A stretch of DNA of 64,000 nt. Origin: SB21 sp964415295. Its GTDB lineage: Bacteria; CLD3; SB21. The position numbers and the translations under genes are program-made. How positions within the stretch are numbered: position 1 is the stretch's first letter; each line of letters begins with the position of its first letter. Where the stretch lies: NCBI GenBank assembly GCA_964415295.1, contig CAYPYN010000002.1:525999-589998 (forward strand), read 5' to 3'. Under the pieces are notes generated by a model. That model saw only the letters and a list, made by a program, of their open reading frames with translations. It made no database searches and was not told the DNA's origin. Positions 52,737-61,139 of the stretch are shown piece by piece.

Positions 52737-52758
52737 AAAAGATTCTTACGGGAATGAC
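52737..52758. repeat. Degenerate half-copy of the 55.3 kb inverted repeat
   Basis: AAAAGATTCTTAC followed by GGGAATGAC matches the right arm of the element at 55366-55388 except for a short change. It lies in the 295-bp gap upstream of the NAGPA gene, in which nothing else was recognised. Confidence 0.55.
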
Positions 52759-52904
52759 TTTCCGTGGTTTGTGGAGCGGCGTATCCTCAGCCGGGTCGGA
52801 TTTGCGGTCTCAGCGGTTTCATGGATTCTGCTTTCCGAAAAAGGCCTTGAAAATAAGGCACCCTATGGCGTACCTTTTCCGACACAAAACAAGACGGGAG
52901 TGGT

Positions 52905-54029
52905 GTGATCCGTTTTCTATTACCTGCGCTTTTCGTGTGGTGCGGATGTGCCTCCGAAGACATACGTCGGTCCGATTTTATCGCCGAAGGATTCCGCTAC
53001 ACGATGATCCAGCAGAGCGCCGTTCCCAACGTTATCCATATCTTTGAGATAGATCTGAATAATCCGGGTCTGGAAGTGGATGCCTACAAGGCCGGGCATG
53101 ATCTGCGAACGACGAGGATATTATCCGAGATGCTCCGCGAGCCCGGTCAGGAGAACGTCGTGGGCGCGGTCAACGGCGATTTTTTTTCCAAAGAAGGCGT
53201 CCCATCCGGCGCGATGGTTCATGACGGACAGATCCTGAAGAATCCGGCCGACGCGTGGTATGGCATGGGGCTCACCCGCGACCGACGCGTATTCATCGAA
53301 CAGCTCTCATTCACCGGTACGGTGATCATCAATTCCTTCACGAACCTGACCATCGACGGATTCAATAAATCCCGGCAGGCCAACGAGGCCGTTTTGTACA
53401 ACACGTTCTACGGAAGCGTGACCAACACCAACACGTACGGCGCAGAGGTCACTATCAAGGCCCGGTTCGCCGGCAAAAGCATCGGCGATACGGTTCGCGG
53501 CATCGTGCTGGCCGTGGACAGCGTCTCGGGCAATAATCCGCTGACCGACTCCACGGTCGTGGTCTCCGTTCACGGCGAAGAAAAGATCAGACTGGTCCGG
53601 CGCATGTTCGTCGGCCAGATCCTCGAGATCGTGATCAAGGCGGATACGCGGGAAGATAAGCTGAAGACCGTGATCGGCGGTTTCCCATTTCTGGTGAATA
53701 ACCGCAAGAACCTGATCGCGGGCGATCCGGAAGCGGCTTCGGATTTCTATACGAAAAGGACCGCGCGCACGGCCGTCGGCGTTTCGGACACCACCGGGAA
53801 ATTATATGTCGTATGCGTGGACGGCAATCAGACCAACTACAGTTCCGGTATGACCCTGCAGGAACTGGCCGACTGGATGATCGGACTGGGCTGCGACCGC
53901 GCGCTGAATCTGGACGGCGGAGGTTCTACGGCCATGATGATACGCGACCGGCTGGTCAACCGTCCCTCGGACGGCGCCGAACGGCCGATCTCCAACGCGC
54001 TTCTGATCCGGCAAGTAAAGGCTAAATGA
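52905..54029 (+). CDS. Phosphodiester glycosidase family (NAGPA domain) lipoprotein
   Basis: 374 residues, GTG start. Lipobox LFVWCGC gives an envelope lipoprotein. The NAGPA (DUF2233) domain shows AVNGDFFSKEGVPSGAMVHD, a variable middle, TARTAVGVSDTTGKLYVVCVDG and LNLDGGGSTAMMIRDRLVN with the conserved DGGGS. Family members cleave phosphodiester glycosides such as GlcNAc-1-phosphodiesters, acting on exopolysaccharide, teichoic-like polymers or glycoconjugates. Actual substrate unknown. The following kinase gene is 54 nt away, with an AATGA array between. Confidence 0.87.
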   Translation: MIRFLLPALFVWCGCASEDIRRSDFIAEGFRYTMIQQSAVPNVIHIFEIDLNNPGLEVDAYKAGHDLRTTRILSEMLREPGQENVVGAVNGDFFSKEGVPSGAMVHDGQILKNPADAWYGMGLTRDRRVFIEQLSFTGTVIINSFTNLTIDGFNKSRQANEAVLYNTFYGSVTNTNTYGAEVTIKARFAGKSIGDTVRGIVLAVDSVSGNNPLTDSTVVVSVHGEEKIRLVRRMFVGQILEIVIKADTREDKLKTVIGGFPFLVNNRKNLIAGDPEAASDFYTKRTARTAVGVSDTTGKLYVVCVDGNQTNYSSGMTLQELADWMIGLGCDRALNLDGGGSTAMMIRDRLVNRPSDGAERPISNALLIRQVKAK

Positions 54030-54040
54030 TATGTGAATTC

Positions 54041-54076
54041 CAATGACGCAATGGCTCAATGATCCAATGATTCAAT
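54041..54076. repeat. 8-bp-periodic AATGA array
   Basis: CAATGACG, CAATGGCT, CAATGATC, CAATGATT, CAAT: four and a half octamer units between a stop codon and the next ATG. Confidence 0.75.
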
Positions 54077-54083
54077 CTTCTTC

Positions 54084-55304
54084 ATGTCCGAACCAACAAA
54101 AAAAATAAAGACCGTTCGACACTCCTACCAGTTGATGGTCAATTTCAAAAGCGCGCTCTTTGTCGTGGCTTTGATCATCGTTTTCGGCGTACTGGCGTAC
54201 ACACAGTACATCGTCGAACGTCTGCGCGACGACTCCCGGCACATCGTCCGTATCTACACGCAGATCATCGCGCGTATCGGGCAGGACGATCCCGAGGGCG
54301 AATACAGCTTCATCTTCGATGAGATCATCAAGCGTATCGATTTTCCCATCATCAATACCGGCCCCGACAGCACGATCCTTTCGTGGAGGAATATCCCGGA
54401 CGTCGCCGGCGACACATTGACCGCGGAATCGGAAGAGCGTCTCAAGAAATTCATGGCCGAAATGGACCTCGATAATCCGCCGCTCCCGATCATGTATGAG
54501 AATACGATCCTCGGCTATATCCATTACGACACGGACAGTCAATTGATCCGCCAGCTGGCGTGGCTGCCGATCATCGAGATCGGGGTCGTCGGCGCGTTCA
54601 TTCTCATCGGTTACATCGGTTTCAGCAATATCAAGCGGAGCGAACAGCGCTCCATCTGGGTTGGGATGGCCAAAGAGACGGCGCACCAGCTGGGCACGCC
54701 CTTGTCGTCGCTCATGGGCTGGACGGAACTCCTCCGCGGCGAGGCGGAAGGACGGGACTCGACCCTGCGCATCATCAACGAGATGGATATCGATATTAAG
54801 CGCCTTGACCGCATCGTTTCGCGTTTTTCCCAGATCGGTTCCTCTTCGGATCTTAAACCGCACGACCTGGTTCCCCTGCTGACGGAACTCGCGCAATATT
54901 TCCGCAGCCGCATGCCGCAGCTGGGCAAGACCGTCACGATCGAAGAGGCGTACGAGACCACCGCGGCGCCTTATATCAACGCCCAGCTCTTTAGTTGGGT
55001 CGTGGAGAACGTCGTCAAGAATGCCGTGGACGCGATCGACCGCAACGACGGTAAGATCCGGCTTCATCTGACCCAGCAGAACGGCGTTATTTGTCTCGAC
55101 GTCACGGACAACGGCCGCGGGATCGAGATGAAGAATTTCTATAATATCTTCCGGCCGGGGTACAGTACCAAAAAACGCGGCTGGGGTCTCGGTTTGAGCC
55201 TCGCCAAACGCATCGTCGAGGATTACCACAAGGGCAAGATCTTCGTCAAAGACAGCCGGATCAACGAAGGAACGACGATCCGGATCCAGCTGAAAGCGGG
55301 GTAG
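54084..55304 (+). CDS. Membrane sensor histidine kinase
   Basis: 406 residues. TM1 ~22-42, an extracytoplasmic sensor of ~110 residues, TM2 ~158-180. The HisKA-type H-box is KETAHQLGTPLSSLMGWTEL with phospho-acceptor His201. The ATPase part has FSWVVENVVKNAVDAID (N-box), DNGRGIEMKNF and GWGLGLSLAKRIVEDYHKG. The TPLSSL variant and dimerisation helix resemble FCB-type kinases. No response regulator is adjacent, so the partner is elsewhere. Confidence 0.92.
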   Translation: MSEPTKKIKTVRHSYQLMVNFKSALFVVALIIVFGVLAYTQYIVERLRDDSRHIVRIYTQIIARIGQDDPEGEYSFIFDEIIKRIDFPIINTGPDSTILSWRNIPDVAGDTLTAESEERLKKFMAEMDLDNPPLPIMYENTILGYIHYDTDSQLIRQLAWLPIIEIGVVGAFILIGYIGFSNIKRSEQRSIWVGMAKETAHQLGTPLSSLMGWTELLRGEAEGRDSTLRIINEMDIDIKRLDRIVSRFSQIGSSSDLKPHDLVPLLTELAQYFRSRMPQLGKTVTIEEAYETTAAPYINAQLFSWVVENVVKNAVDAIDRNDGKIRLHLTQQNGVICLDVTDNGRGIEMKNFYNIFRPGYSTKKRGWGLGLSLAKRIVEDYHKGKIFVKDSRINEGTTIRIQLKAG

Positions 55305-55317
55305 AATCACCGCCGTC

Positions 55318-55388
55318 TGTCATTCTGTAAGAATCTTTTTTGAATAAAGTGTCTCATTAGGCTTGAAAAAGATTCTTACAGAATGACA
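55318..55388. repeat. Long inverted repeat (23-bp perfect arms)
   Basis: Arms 55318-55340 and 55366-55388 are perfect reverse complements (TGTCATTCTGTAAGAATC...), loop 25 bp. It could end the kinase transcript, but no long T-tract follows. A decayed half-copy occurs at 52737-52758, so it is a dispersed element. Confidence 0.85.
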
Positions 55389-55409
55389 CAAAGGTTCTCA
55401 CAAGTTTTT

Positions 55410-55448
55410 AAGTTCGTCATGGTAAGTTGTGCGAGCGAACGAGAACTT
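55410..55448 (+). repeat. Third palindromic element of the GIY-YIG-flanking family
   Basis: Starts AAGTTCG and ends GCGAACGAGAACTT; shares 13 nt (GCGAACGAGAACT) with the element at 46702-46738. A solo copy in the kinase-ACT gap. Confidence 0.55.
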
Positions 55449-55509
55449 TACTCTTTGAATTTTGACTTTTGATCTTTATTATTCAGCTAAATTTCCACAG
55501 GAGAAAAGC

Positions 55510-55962
55510 ATGCCTATCACCGAAGATAAGATACGCCAGATCGTGGAAGAGGCGAAAAAACAATTGGGTCCTGGCGCCAGCGACGACGCCGTGAAAAAAG
55601 TTGTCATGGAAGCCGTTCGCCGTCTCGATACCGGTGAATCCAAATACGTCACAGAGCATCACAGCACGTTCCAATACCTCAACCGGACGGAAGGCCGCAT
55701 CATCGTCACGGCGTTCGGCAAGAATCAGCCCGGCGTCATCTCGAGCATCTCGCAGGAACTGACCAATTGCAATTGCGACATACTGGACGTTAGCCAGAAG
55801 ATCATGCAGGACTTTTTCACGCTCATCATGCTCGTGGATATCAAAAATGCCGTCTGTCCTTTCGGCGTGATCAAGGAGAACATGGCGCGCATCAGCGAAA
55901 AGCTCGGTATCCGCATTCTCGCCCAGCACGAAGACGTTTTTAAGACCATGCATCGTGTGTAA
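55510..55962 (+). CDS. ACT-domain protein (UPF0237-like) with helical N-terminal extension
   Basis: 150 residues from ATG at 55510, chosen because ACAGGAG precedes it; the frame is open further upstream. Residues ~1-55 are helical (EDKIRQIVEEAKKQLG). The ACT domain (~60-150) shows VTAFGKNQPGVISSISQEL, NCDILDVSQKIMQDFFTLIM and KLGIRILAQHEDVFKTMHRV, typical of the small UPF0237/glycine-cleavage-repressor-like ACT proteins that bind amino acids as dimers. Regulatory role inferred. Confidence 0.87.
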   Translation: MPITEDKIRQIVEEAKKQLGPGASDDAVKKVVMEAVRRLDTGESKYVTEHHSTFQYLNRTEGRIIVTAFGKNQPGVISSISQELTNCNCDILDVSQKIMQDFFTLIMLVDIKNAVCPFGVIKENMARISEKLGIRILAQHEDVFKTMHRV

Positions 55963-56074
55963 TGAGTAATGGGTAATGGGTAATGAATAATGAAGACCAT
56001 TGTCATTTGAAATTATCGTACTTGTAACACCACTCGTTCTCATTACTCATTACTCATTATTCATTATTCATTGT
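55960..56074. repeat. Inverted pair of 7-bp-periodic AATGA arrays
   Basis: Left array 55960-55994 reads TAATGAG, TAATGGG, TAATGGG, TAATGAA, TAATGAA. Right array 56041-56074 reads the complement (CATTACT, CATTACT, CATTATT, CATTATT, CATTG). Together they can fold into a long hairpin between the ACT and enoyl-CoA hydratase genes. Confidence 0.8.
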
Positions 56075-56089
56075 CAAACAGGAAATCCT

Positions 56090-56869
56090 TTGAATTACAA
56101 ACTCCTCACATATAAGAACGACAACGGCATCATCACGGCCGGACTCAACCGCCCTAAAGTGAATGCGCTCAACGGCGAATTGTTGGGCGAATTATCTGCG
56201 CTTTGCGACCACATCAAAGAGGACCGTTCCGCGCGGGTGCTGATCCTGCGTTCTGAGCTGGAGAATTTCTGCGCCGGAGCCGATCTGAAAGAACGGCAGG
56301 GCATGAGCGAAGCCGATGTGCGGAAATTTGTCAAACACGTCATCGGCGGCACGATACACAAGATCGGCGAGATCGCGATCCCGACCATCGCCGCTGTCAA
56401 CGGTATCGCGTACGGCGGCGGATGCGAACTGGCGCTCGCGTGCGATTTCAGGATATTCTCCGACGACGTGAAGGTCAGTCTGAAAGAGACCTCGCTCGGC
56501 ATCATTCCCGGCGCCGGCGGTACCCAGCGTCTTCCGCGTCTCATCGGCTATTCCAACGCCCTTTTGTGGATCCTGACGGCGCGAACCTTCTCAGCCGCAG
56601 AAGCTCTGCAACACAACGTTTGCAACGCGGTGGTTCCCGGAGCTGAACTGACCCAAGAAGCGCAGAAACTTGCCGAAGAGATCCTGGCCAATGCGCCCAT
56701 TGCCGTTCGATTGGCCAAAGCGGCCGTACGCCGCGGCCTCGATGTGACCTTGAAAGAAGGCCTCGAGATCGAGAACGAATGTTACAACGACGTCATCCCG
56801 ACCCGCGACCGCGTCGAAGCGCTCAAAGCCTTCAACGAAAAACGAAAACCAAAGTGGAATAATCATTGA
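56090..56869 (+). CDS. Enoyl-CoA hydratase/isomerase family protein
   Basis: 259 residues from TTG at 56090, preceded by AGGAAA at 56080-56085; the frame upstream of this is repeat DNA. Crotonase core: RSELENFCAGADLKERQGMS (oxyanion loop), AVNGIAYGGGCELALACDFR with the first catalytic Glu, and SLKETSLGIIPGAGGTQRLP with the second. The Glu pair fits hydration of trans-2-enoyl-CoA (or methylglutaconyl-CoA hydratase-like activity). No other beta-oxidation gene is adjacent. Confidence 0.92.
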   Translation: MNYKLLTYKNDNGIITAGLNRPKVNALNGELLGELSALCDHIKEDRSARVLILRSELENFCAGADLKERQGMSEADVRKFVKHVIGGTIHKIGEIAIPTIAAVNGIAYGGGCELALACDFRIFSDDVKVSLKETSLGIIPGAGGTQRLPRLIGYSNALLWILTARTFSAAEALQHNVCNAVVPGAELTQEAQKLAEEILANAPIAVRLAKAAVRRGLDVTLKEGLEIENECYNDVIPTRDRVEALKAFNEKRKPKWNNH

Positions 56870-56952
56870 ATCATTGGGTCATTTTGTCATTGAGTCATTT
56901 GAAACCGGTATTTGGTATTCTAATGACCCAATGACTCAATGAATAAATGACA
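56864..56952. repeat. Inverted pair of 8-bp-periodic AATGA arrays
   Basis: Left array 56864-56900 (CATTGAAT, CATTGGGT, CATTTTGT, CATTGAGT, CATTT) and right array 56921-56952 (TAATGACC, CAATGACT, CAATGAAT, AAATGACA) around a CCGGTATTTGG core. The pair spans the hydratase stop and the ThyX-like start codon. Confidence 0.8.
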
Positions 56953-58530
56953 CAATCAAACTATAAACTTAATCTAACATTGCACACGTTCCTCTCTCCC
57001 TCCCCTCACGTCGTACTCTCCAAGTCCTTCTCCACGCCATTTCAGAATGCGATCGCGACCGCGCGTACATGCTATTCCTCCAAAGGCATCGTGAGGGACG
57101 AACAGATCACCGACAAACATTTTCCGCTCGCGCAGAGCGTGTACCAGGCGGGGCATCATACGGTATTTTCGCACGCCTATTTTCAGTTCGAACTCGCCAA
57201 TATCTCGCGCCAGTTCATCTGGAGTTTCCTCCACAGTCATCCGTATTACAATTCGGAACAGGTCAGCCAGCGTTACGTTGAGATCAAAGAAGGTAATTTC
57301 CTCATTCCGCCGCTGGAAGGCGAAGCGCTGAGCATTTACCGCGAATGCGTGGATTACCAGATGGCGGCGTACCGGAAGATGAACGAACTTCTGCGGCCGG
57401 TGACCGAGGCGGCCTATTTCAAACGATTCCCCTCCCGTGTCAAGGTGAAAGAAAAGTACGACGGCGAGATCAAGAAAAAATGCCAGGAGATCGCGCGCTA
57501 TGTCATTCCGGTGGCGGCCTTCGCTTACATGTACCACACGATCAGCGGCATCACGCTGCTGCGCTACTACCGGCTGACCAACCAGTTCGACACGCCGCTG
57601 GAACAGAAGATCGTGATCGAGAAAATGGTTGGCGAGCTCATCAAAGTGGACCCGATGTACAAGGTCATCCTGCAGGACGAATTGCCGCTCGAGGATACGC
57701 CGGAGTTCCATTTTTTCAGCGACCATCAGAATTATTATAAAGAGCGCGGACAAAAAGCGTTCCTCGCCGAATTCGACCGCAGTCTTGACGGCCGCATGTC
57801 GAAGCTGGTGGACTACAAGAACGGCAACGAGACCATACTCGCGCAGAGCGTGCGGGAAGTGGTCGGCGCAACGAAGGACATGCTCTCCGACGAAGATGCG
57901 ATCCGGCTGGTGCTCGATCCATCCAAGAATTCTCTTTTCGGCGAATCGCTGAACCTGACGACGCTGTCCAAATTGTCGCGGACGCTGTATCATCCGCATT
58001 ACACATTCCGCAAAAAGCTCAGCCACGCGGCGGATTCGCAGGACCAGCGACACCGCATGACGCCGGCTTCGCGCCCGCTGCTGCTCGCGCACGCCACGGA
58101 CGGACCCGATTACATCACGCCGATACTGGTGGAACAGGACAGCGGCGTCAAAAAATATTACGACGAAGTGATGTCGAAGACCTGGGATTATATGACGCGC
58201 CTGCGCGCGCTCGGAGCGTCCGAAGAGTTCGTCCTCTATCTCCTCCCCAACGCCGTCTCGGTGCGTTTCACCGAGTCCTCCGACCTGCTCAATTTGCATC
58301 ACAAAATGTCGATGCGGCTGTGTTATCTGGCGCAGGAAGAGATCTGGCGCGCGTCGGTGGACGAGACGGAACAGATCCAGGCCGTGAATCCTCAGATCGG
58401 AAAATTCCTTCTGCCGCCGTGCGGCATCCGCCATCTTGCCGATATCCGCCCTTATTGTCCGGAAGGCGCCCGTTTCTGCGGGGAACGCGTCTGGACGATG
58501 CCCATCAAGGATTATCAGAGAAGCATTTGA
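56947..58530 (+). CDS. Tandem ThyX-like protein (two degenerate flavin-dependent thymidylate synthase domains)
   Basis: 527 residues, about twice a ThyX monomer. The N-half has GHHTVFSHAYFQFELANISR and SHPYYNSEQVSQRYVE: the latter part of the ThyX motif (SxxxSxRY side) is kept but the RHR triplet is replaced. The C-half has SQDQRHRMTPASRPLLLA: RHR is kept but the NExSxRY part is not. Each half also has a helix-rich ThyX-like body. A pseudo-dimer built from complementary halves is suggested; canonical dUMP methylation is uncertain. The start lies inside an AATGA array and no clear RBS is visible. Confidence 0.78.
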   Translation: MTQSNYKLNLTLHTFLSPSPHVVLSKSFSTPFQNAIATARTCYSSKGIVRDEQITDKHFPLAQSVYQAGHHTVFSHAYFQFELANISRQFIWSFLHSHPYYNSEQVSQRYVEIKEGNFLIPPLEGEALSIYRECVDYQMAAYRKMNELLRPVTEAAYFKRFPSRVKVKEKYDGEIKKKCQEIARYVIPVAAFAYMYHTISGITLLRYYRLTNQFDTPLEQKIVIEKMVGELIKVDPMYKVILQDELPLEDTPEFHFFSDHQNYYKERGQKAFLAEFDRSLDGRMSKLVDYKNGNETILAQSVREVVGATKDMLSDEDAIRLVLDPSKNSLFGESLNLTTLSKLSRTLYHPHYTFRKKLSHAADSQDQRHRMTPASRPLLLAHATDGPDYITPILVEQDSGVKKYYDEVMSKTWDYMTRLRALGASEEFVLYLLPNAVSVRFTESSDLLNLHHKMSMRLCYLAQEEIWRASVDETEQIQAVNPQIGKFLLPPCGIRHLADIRPYCPEGARFCGERVWTMPIKDYQRSI

Positions 58531-58533
58531 AGA

Positions 58534-58556
58534 ATTGAGTCATTAGGCCAGTGAAT
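58534..58556. repeat. Degenerate AATGA array
   Basis: ATTGAGTCATTAGGCCAGTG just after the ThyX-like stop; two to three decayed octamer units. Confidence 0.45.
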
Positions 58557-58610
58557 CTTTGGTTTGATCTTTGGATCGGGTGTGTTCATTTACAAATTAG
58601 TTTACCGGAT

Positions 58611-58636
58611 CCGCTTTCTTTTTAAAAAGAAAGCGG
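58611..58636. repeat. Perfect 26-bp palindrome
   Basis: CCGCTTTCTTTTT followed by its exact reverse complement. It lies in the 509-bp gap 58531-59039, in which no gene was supported. Confidence 0.8.
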
Positions 58637-58655
58637 GAAAGAAAACTTCGGCTAT

Positions 58656-58797
58656 GATAAAAATGCCTGACCCTCGTTCGCAGAGCGGGTTGCGAAAAAC
58701 GATCCTCACTCTTCACGATACTCCAAGTTTGAATATTAATAGAAGCCCTTTTTCGCATTAATTATTCTGCGAACTCGGGTTTACCGGCATTTTTATC
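58656..58797. repeat. Large imperfect inverted repeat
   Basis: Left arm 58656-58699 and right arm 58749-58797 share, in inverted orientation, GATAAAAATGCC, TTCGCAGA and GCGAAAAA blocks in the same order with ~9-12 bp variable spacers. About 142 bp overall, MITE- or REP-like. The rest of the gap up to 59039 shows nothing recognisable. Confidence 0.7.
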
Positions 58798-59039
58798 AAG
58801 GCCGGGAATACCAAACTCCCTAAAGCGAATACAAAGGGTCTTTATTTCCTCAATTTCTTGTGGCATTTTTCACAATCAAGTCTTAACTTAATTCACACGC
58901 ATCAGACTGGAAAATTCGCAGATCCATTGCACGATAATACGGCAGTAGGATCCCGGCCGATCTATCCGCACTTCCTTACTGCCGCTTCAACTAACCGTTC
59001 CCGCTAACCGAATCCAAAATATTTTTCAAGGAGCGTACC

Positions 59040-60731
59040 ATGAGGATCTTAATTCTGATTCTTCTGACGGCATTCACATGGAATACCGCCAACGCCCAGC
59101 TGGACAAATTGATCAAAGACAAAAAGAAAAAAGAAACGCAGACGCAGAAACCGGCCGAGAAAAAGGAAACGGCCAAGAAAGAGACCAAAAAAGAAGAACA
59201 GGCTGAAACCAAATACAAGGTTGGTCAGGCCGTGGAGGTTCAGTATTCCAAACGCTGGTATCCCGGCAAGATCACGTCCATCCGCGGCACATCCTACCGC
59301 GTGGACATCGGCATCGAATCGGTGAAATACAACGATTTCCCGGAGGCTTCCATCCGACTCCCGGGTTCCGCCGTGATGGAATTTAAGGTGGGCGATCTCG
59401 TGGACTACGGGACCAAACTCGAATGGCATCAGAGCGGCACGGTCAAGGAGATCAAGGACGGCAAGTACCTGATCACCGCCAAGGACGGCACGGAAGCGGG
59501 CTGGTACGTTCCTGAAGATGTGAAAAAGGGCGAGATCATTGTATTCAATCTGACGGGCCAGAATTTCGAGGTGGGCCAGCGCGTGAAGGTCAAGATCATG
59601 AATCAGTGGGTGGACTGCAAGATCACCAAGGTCGATGCCGCCAACCGCACGCTGGAAGTTCGCCACGGCTACACGGATGAATTTGTCGGATTCAACGACG
59701 AAAAGCTTTACGTCGAATCGCGTGAAGCCGCTAAAGAGGTCAAGCAGGCTTTTTCGAAAGATGTAGCCACTCCGTATTTCGCCGTCGCGTCGGCGATCAA
59801 CTGGGCTTCCGGCGACGAGCGTTTGAAAGACCGTATGCCGTCGTATTACGAGAGCTATTTCGGATACAGGCCGGACGAGCGGCTCGCCAATTTACCGAAG
59901 ATCAAAAAAGAACTGGAAGGCATGACGGCCGCGATCGCCAAATATAAGGACGCGCCGGAGCCCGATCCCAACGATCGCTGGTTCAGTCTCTCCGGCGAGA
60001 CGGACAAGGAAATGAAATACTCGCCGGCCTTTTACCGCCGCGCGGCGGAACATGCCAAAGACGGCATGGCGCTCTTTCTCGGAAGAATGCTCGAGGGCGA
60101 CCTGAAAACGCAGTTCGATGCACTCGCCAAGATAGGTGAAGCGACCGACCTCGGCGCCGAGGGTAAATTTATCTGGTTCTACGAAGGCAAGACCGATCTG
60201 GCCAATCCGGGTTCCGAGAAATTTGAAGCCGGCACGTACGACGTGGTGTACAACGGCGGCAAGGATTTTCTCGCCTCGGTGAAGAATTATCTCTGGCCGA
60301 CGTATCAGGCGGCGGGCATGACGGAAGCGGACATCGCGCCGGTTCTCCAAAAAGCGCAGGCGCAGATCGCCGAAGTGAAGAACGCGTATTACAGGAACCT
60401 CACCGTCATGAAGGCCAGTTTCCCCTATCGCGATGCGGGACTGGAAGAGACGTGCAAGAAATTCATCCGCGACAACGTGCCCGGCGCGCAGATCATCTCG
60501 GTCGGCATCACCGACGCCAATTGGGACATCTCGTATACGGATTACGATATTCCGGAATGCCGGCTGAAATGGGGCGGCGTGTTATTCAAAGAACCGAAGA
60601 CCGGATTGTGCGCATACGCGGCGCTGCTTTTGGCGCAGGATTACGCGGGCTCCGGTAAATACAACACGAAGAGTTACGTCTCCAGTTTGCGCGGGTTTTA
60701 CTTCGGTTATTATATCGGCAAGTGCCAGTGA
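59040..60731 (+). CDS. Secreted protein with three Agenet/Tudor-like modules (paralogue B)
   Basis: 563 residues; RBS CAAGGAGC. Signal peptide ~1-19, then a Lys/Glu-rich low-complexity stretch (~20-58). Three ~50-residue SH3/Agenet-like modules follow: KYKVGQAVEVQYSKRWYPGK (~58-110), EFKVGDLVDYGTKLEWHQSG (~115-165) and NFEVGQRVKVKIMNQWVDCK (~177-228). A helical middle (~235-470) leads to a C-terminal domain with GVLFKEPKTGLC, AQDYAGSGKYNTKSY and a final Cys near the end. The same order, spacing and DYAG(S/G)G motif occur in paralogue A at 19821-21701. Confidence 0.8.
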   Translation: MRILILILLTAFTWNTANAQLDKLIKDKKKKETQTQKPAEKKETAKKETKKEEQAETKYKVGQAVEVQYSKRWYPGKITSIRGTSYRVDIGIESVKYNDFPEASIRLPGSAVMEFKVGDLVDYGTKLEWHQSGTVKEIKDGKYLITAKDGTEAGWYVPEDVKKGEIIVFNLTGQNFEVGQRVKVKIMNQWVDCKITKVDAANRTLEVRHGYTDEFVGFNDEKLYVESREAAKEVKQAFSKDVATPYFAVASAINWASGDERLKDRMPSYYESYFGYRPDERLANLPKIKKELEGMTAAIAKYKDAPEPDPNDRWFSLSGETDKEMKYSPAFYRRAAEHAKDGMALFLGRMLEGDLKTQFDALAKIGEATDLGAEGKFIWFYEGKTDLANPGSEKFEAGTYDVVYNGGKDFLASVKNYLWPTYQAAGMTEADIAPVLQKAQAQIAEVKNAYYRNLTVMKASFPYRDAGLEETCKKFIRDNVPGAQIISVGITDANWDISYTDYDIPECRLKWGGVLFKEPKTGLCAYAALLLAQDYAGSGKYNTKSYVSSLRGFYFGYYIGKCQ

Positions 60732-60737
60732 GAAAGA

Positions 60738-60783
60738 ATTGATTCATTGGGTCATTTTGTGATTGAGTCATTGTTTCAATGAC
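60738..60783. repeat. 8-bp-periodic AATGA array
   Basis: On the minus strand: CAATGACT, CAATCACA, AAATGACC, CAATGAAT, CAAT, directly after the Agenet-like stop. Confidence 0.7.
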
Positions 60784-60906
60784 GACGATCCCATGGTATA
60801 CTCATATTGAGGAAAGCAGAGTTTTTTGTTTCTTCTTTAAGGGAGATTCGATATATTTTTTTTAAGTTAGCCCCAACTTATTAACCCAAAAAAACGGAGA
60901 GATCGT

Positions 60907-61113
60907 ATGAAAAAACTATTTTTGCCTGTGCTATTGATCTTATTCGTTTCTTTCGCCGGCTGCGACAATAAAGCCAAACAGGCGGAAGAGATGGACAAGA
61001 AAGAAGCGGCGAAGGTTGATTCCGTCAACGCGGACCTGACCAAATCCAGCGATGAACTGACGAAGGAAGGCGACCAGGTTGAAAAAGAAGTTAATGATCT
61101 TCTGAAAGACTAA
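60907..61113 (+). CDS. Small coiled-coil lipoprotein
   Basis: 68 residues; RBS GGAGAGATC. Lipobox VSFAGC (Cys ~19). The mature part is a continuous charged helix (AKQAEEMDKKEAAKVDSVNA, KEGDQVEKEVNDLLKD), like a short Lpp-type coiled coil. It is 26 nt upstream of another exported charged protein and probably co-transcribed with it. Confidence 0.78.
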   Translation: MKKLFLPVLLILFVSFAGCDNKAKQAEEMDKKEAAKVDSVNADLTKSSDELTKEGDQVEKEVNDLLKD

Positions 61114-61139
61114 ACATTAACCCAAACCGAGGGAATACC

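Noticed and set aside
54072..55310. 412-codon minus-strand open frame
   Set aside because: Shadow of the histidine kinase at 54084-55304, which carries all kinase boxes; the antisense product is Asp/Arg-rich with no domain.
56974..58434. 486-codon minus-strand open frame
   Set aside because: Antisense to the tandem ThyX-like gene; composition is typical of a shadow frame in balanced-GC coding DNA.
58564..58761. 65-codon plus-strand open frame
   Set aside because: Composed of the 26-bp palindrome and the left arm of the inverted repeat; no RBS or coding signal.
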